Source: an uncultured Paracoccaceae bacterium (GTDB taxonomy: Bacteria > Pseudomonadota > Alphaproteobacteria > Rhodobacterales > Rhodobacteraceae). Taken from it: 5,357 nucleotides of DNA. Below the pieces are notes generated by a model. That model did no database searches, was not told the origin of the DNA, and saw nothing but the letters and a program-made list of their open reading frames with translations. A program made the position numbers and the translations under genes. The stretch covers positions 1 to 5,357 of the forward strand of contig CALFSV010000185.1 of assembly GCA_937916485.1 (NCBI GenBank), given 5' to 3'. This document shows positions 5,303-5,357 of the stretch, piece by piece. Each line of letters opens with the position of its first letter. The stretch's first letter is position 1.

Positions 5303-5357
5303 AACTGATCCGAACTGATCCGAACTGATCCGAACTGATCCGAACTGATCCGAACTG
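5303..5357 (+). repeat. Tandem 10-bp repeat, AACTGATCCG, at least 5.5 copies
   Basis: Five perfect copies of AACTGATCCG are followed by half a copy that runs off the window edge, so the true number is unknown. It lies 43 bp beyond the tRNA fragment, in presumed host DNA. The unit is about one helical turn and contains GATC. It may be slippage-prone intergenic DNA or a phased binding array. No coding sense is seen. Confidence 0.95.

Noticed and set aside
5303..5357. CRISPR array
   Set aside because: The 10-bp units are directly adjacent with no spacers, and no cas gene is present.

Overview
The window is most likely one end of an integrative mobile element in an alphaproteobacterium, plus about 100 bp of sequence outside it. 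It is probably a phage-satellite-like (PICI-like) or VapE-type genomic island. GC-rich coding sequence and a tRNA-Thr 3' half of a style plausible for Rhodobacterales support that host group, but this is an inference from style and not from a search.

All four credible genes are on the minus strand, so the window reads right to left. At the right end, 5213-5259 is the 3' part of a tRNA-Thr(UGU) gene without its 5' half, the classic scar of integration into a tRNA. Left of it is an AT-rich spacer, then a complete tyrosine recombinase (3867-5072). A 225-residue protein of unknown function (3203-3880) overlaps the integrase end by 14 bases. A 134-bp intergenic region (3069-3202) carrying an inverted repeat that looks like an operator pair leads into a small AlpA/excisionase-type helix-turn-helix protein (2820-3068). 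A 96-bp gap with a strong intrinsic terminator pointing the opposite way precedes a large primase-helicase (306-2723) with AEP primase, PriCT-2 and VirE/VapE-type ATPase modules.

The 305 bp after the primase-helicase contain no convincing gene. They show an AT-rich core of about 35 bp flanked by seven copies of the hexamer GGCGCA: three inverted copies on the left and four direct copies on the right. The set includes a 29-bp near-perfect inverted repeat and a bulged 11-bp hairpin. This resembles the replication origins of staphylococcal pathogenicity islands, where iterons on both sides of an AT-rich stretch lie beside the pri/rep genes.

Taken together (inference), the integrase inserts the element at tRNA-Thr. 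The AlpA-like protein probably controls excision or switches on the early genes. The primase-helicase would replicate the excised element from the iteron origin. The order int - unknown - alpA - primase/helicase - ori matches the backbone of phage satellites. The rest of the element, including any packaging, interference or cargo genes and the intact tRNA, should lie beyond the left edge of the window.
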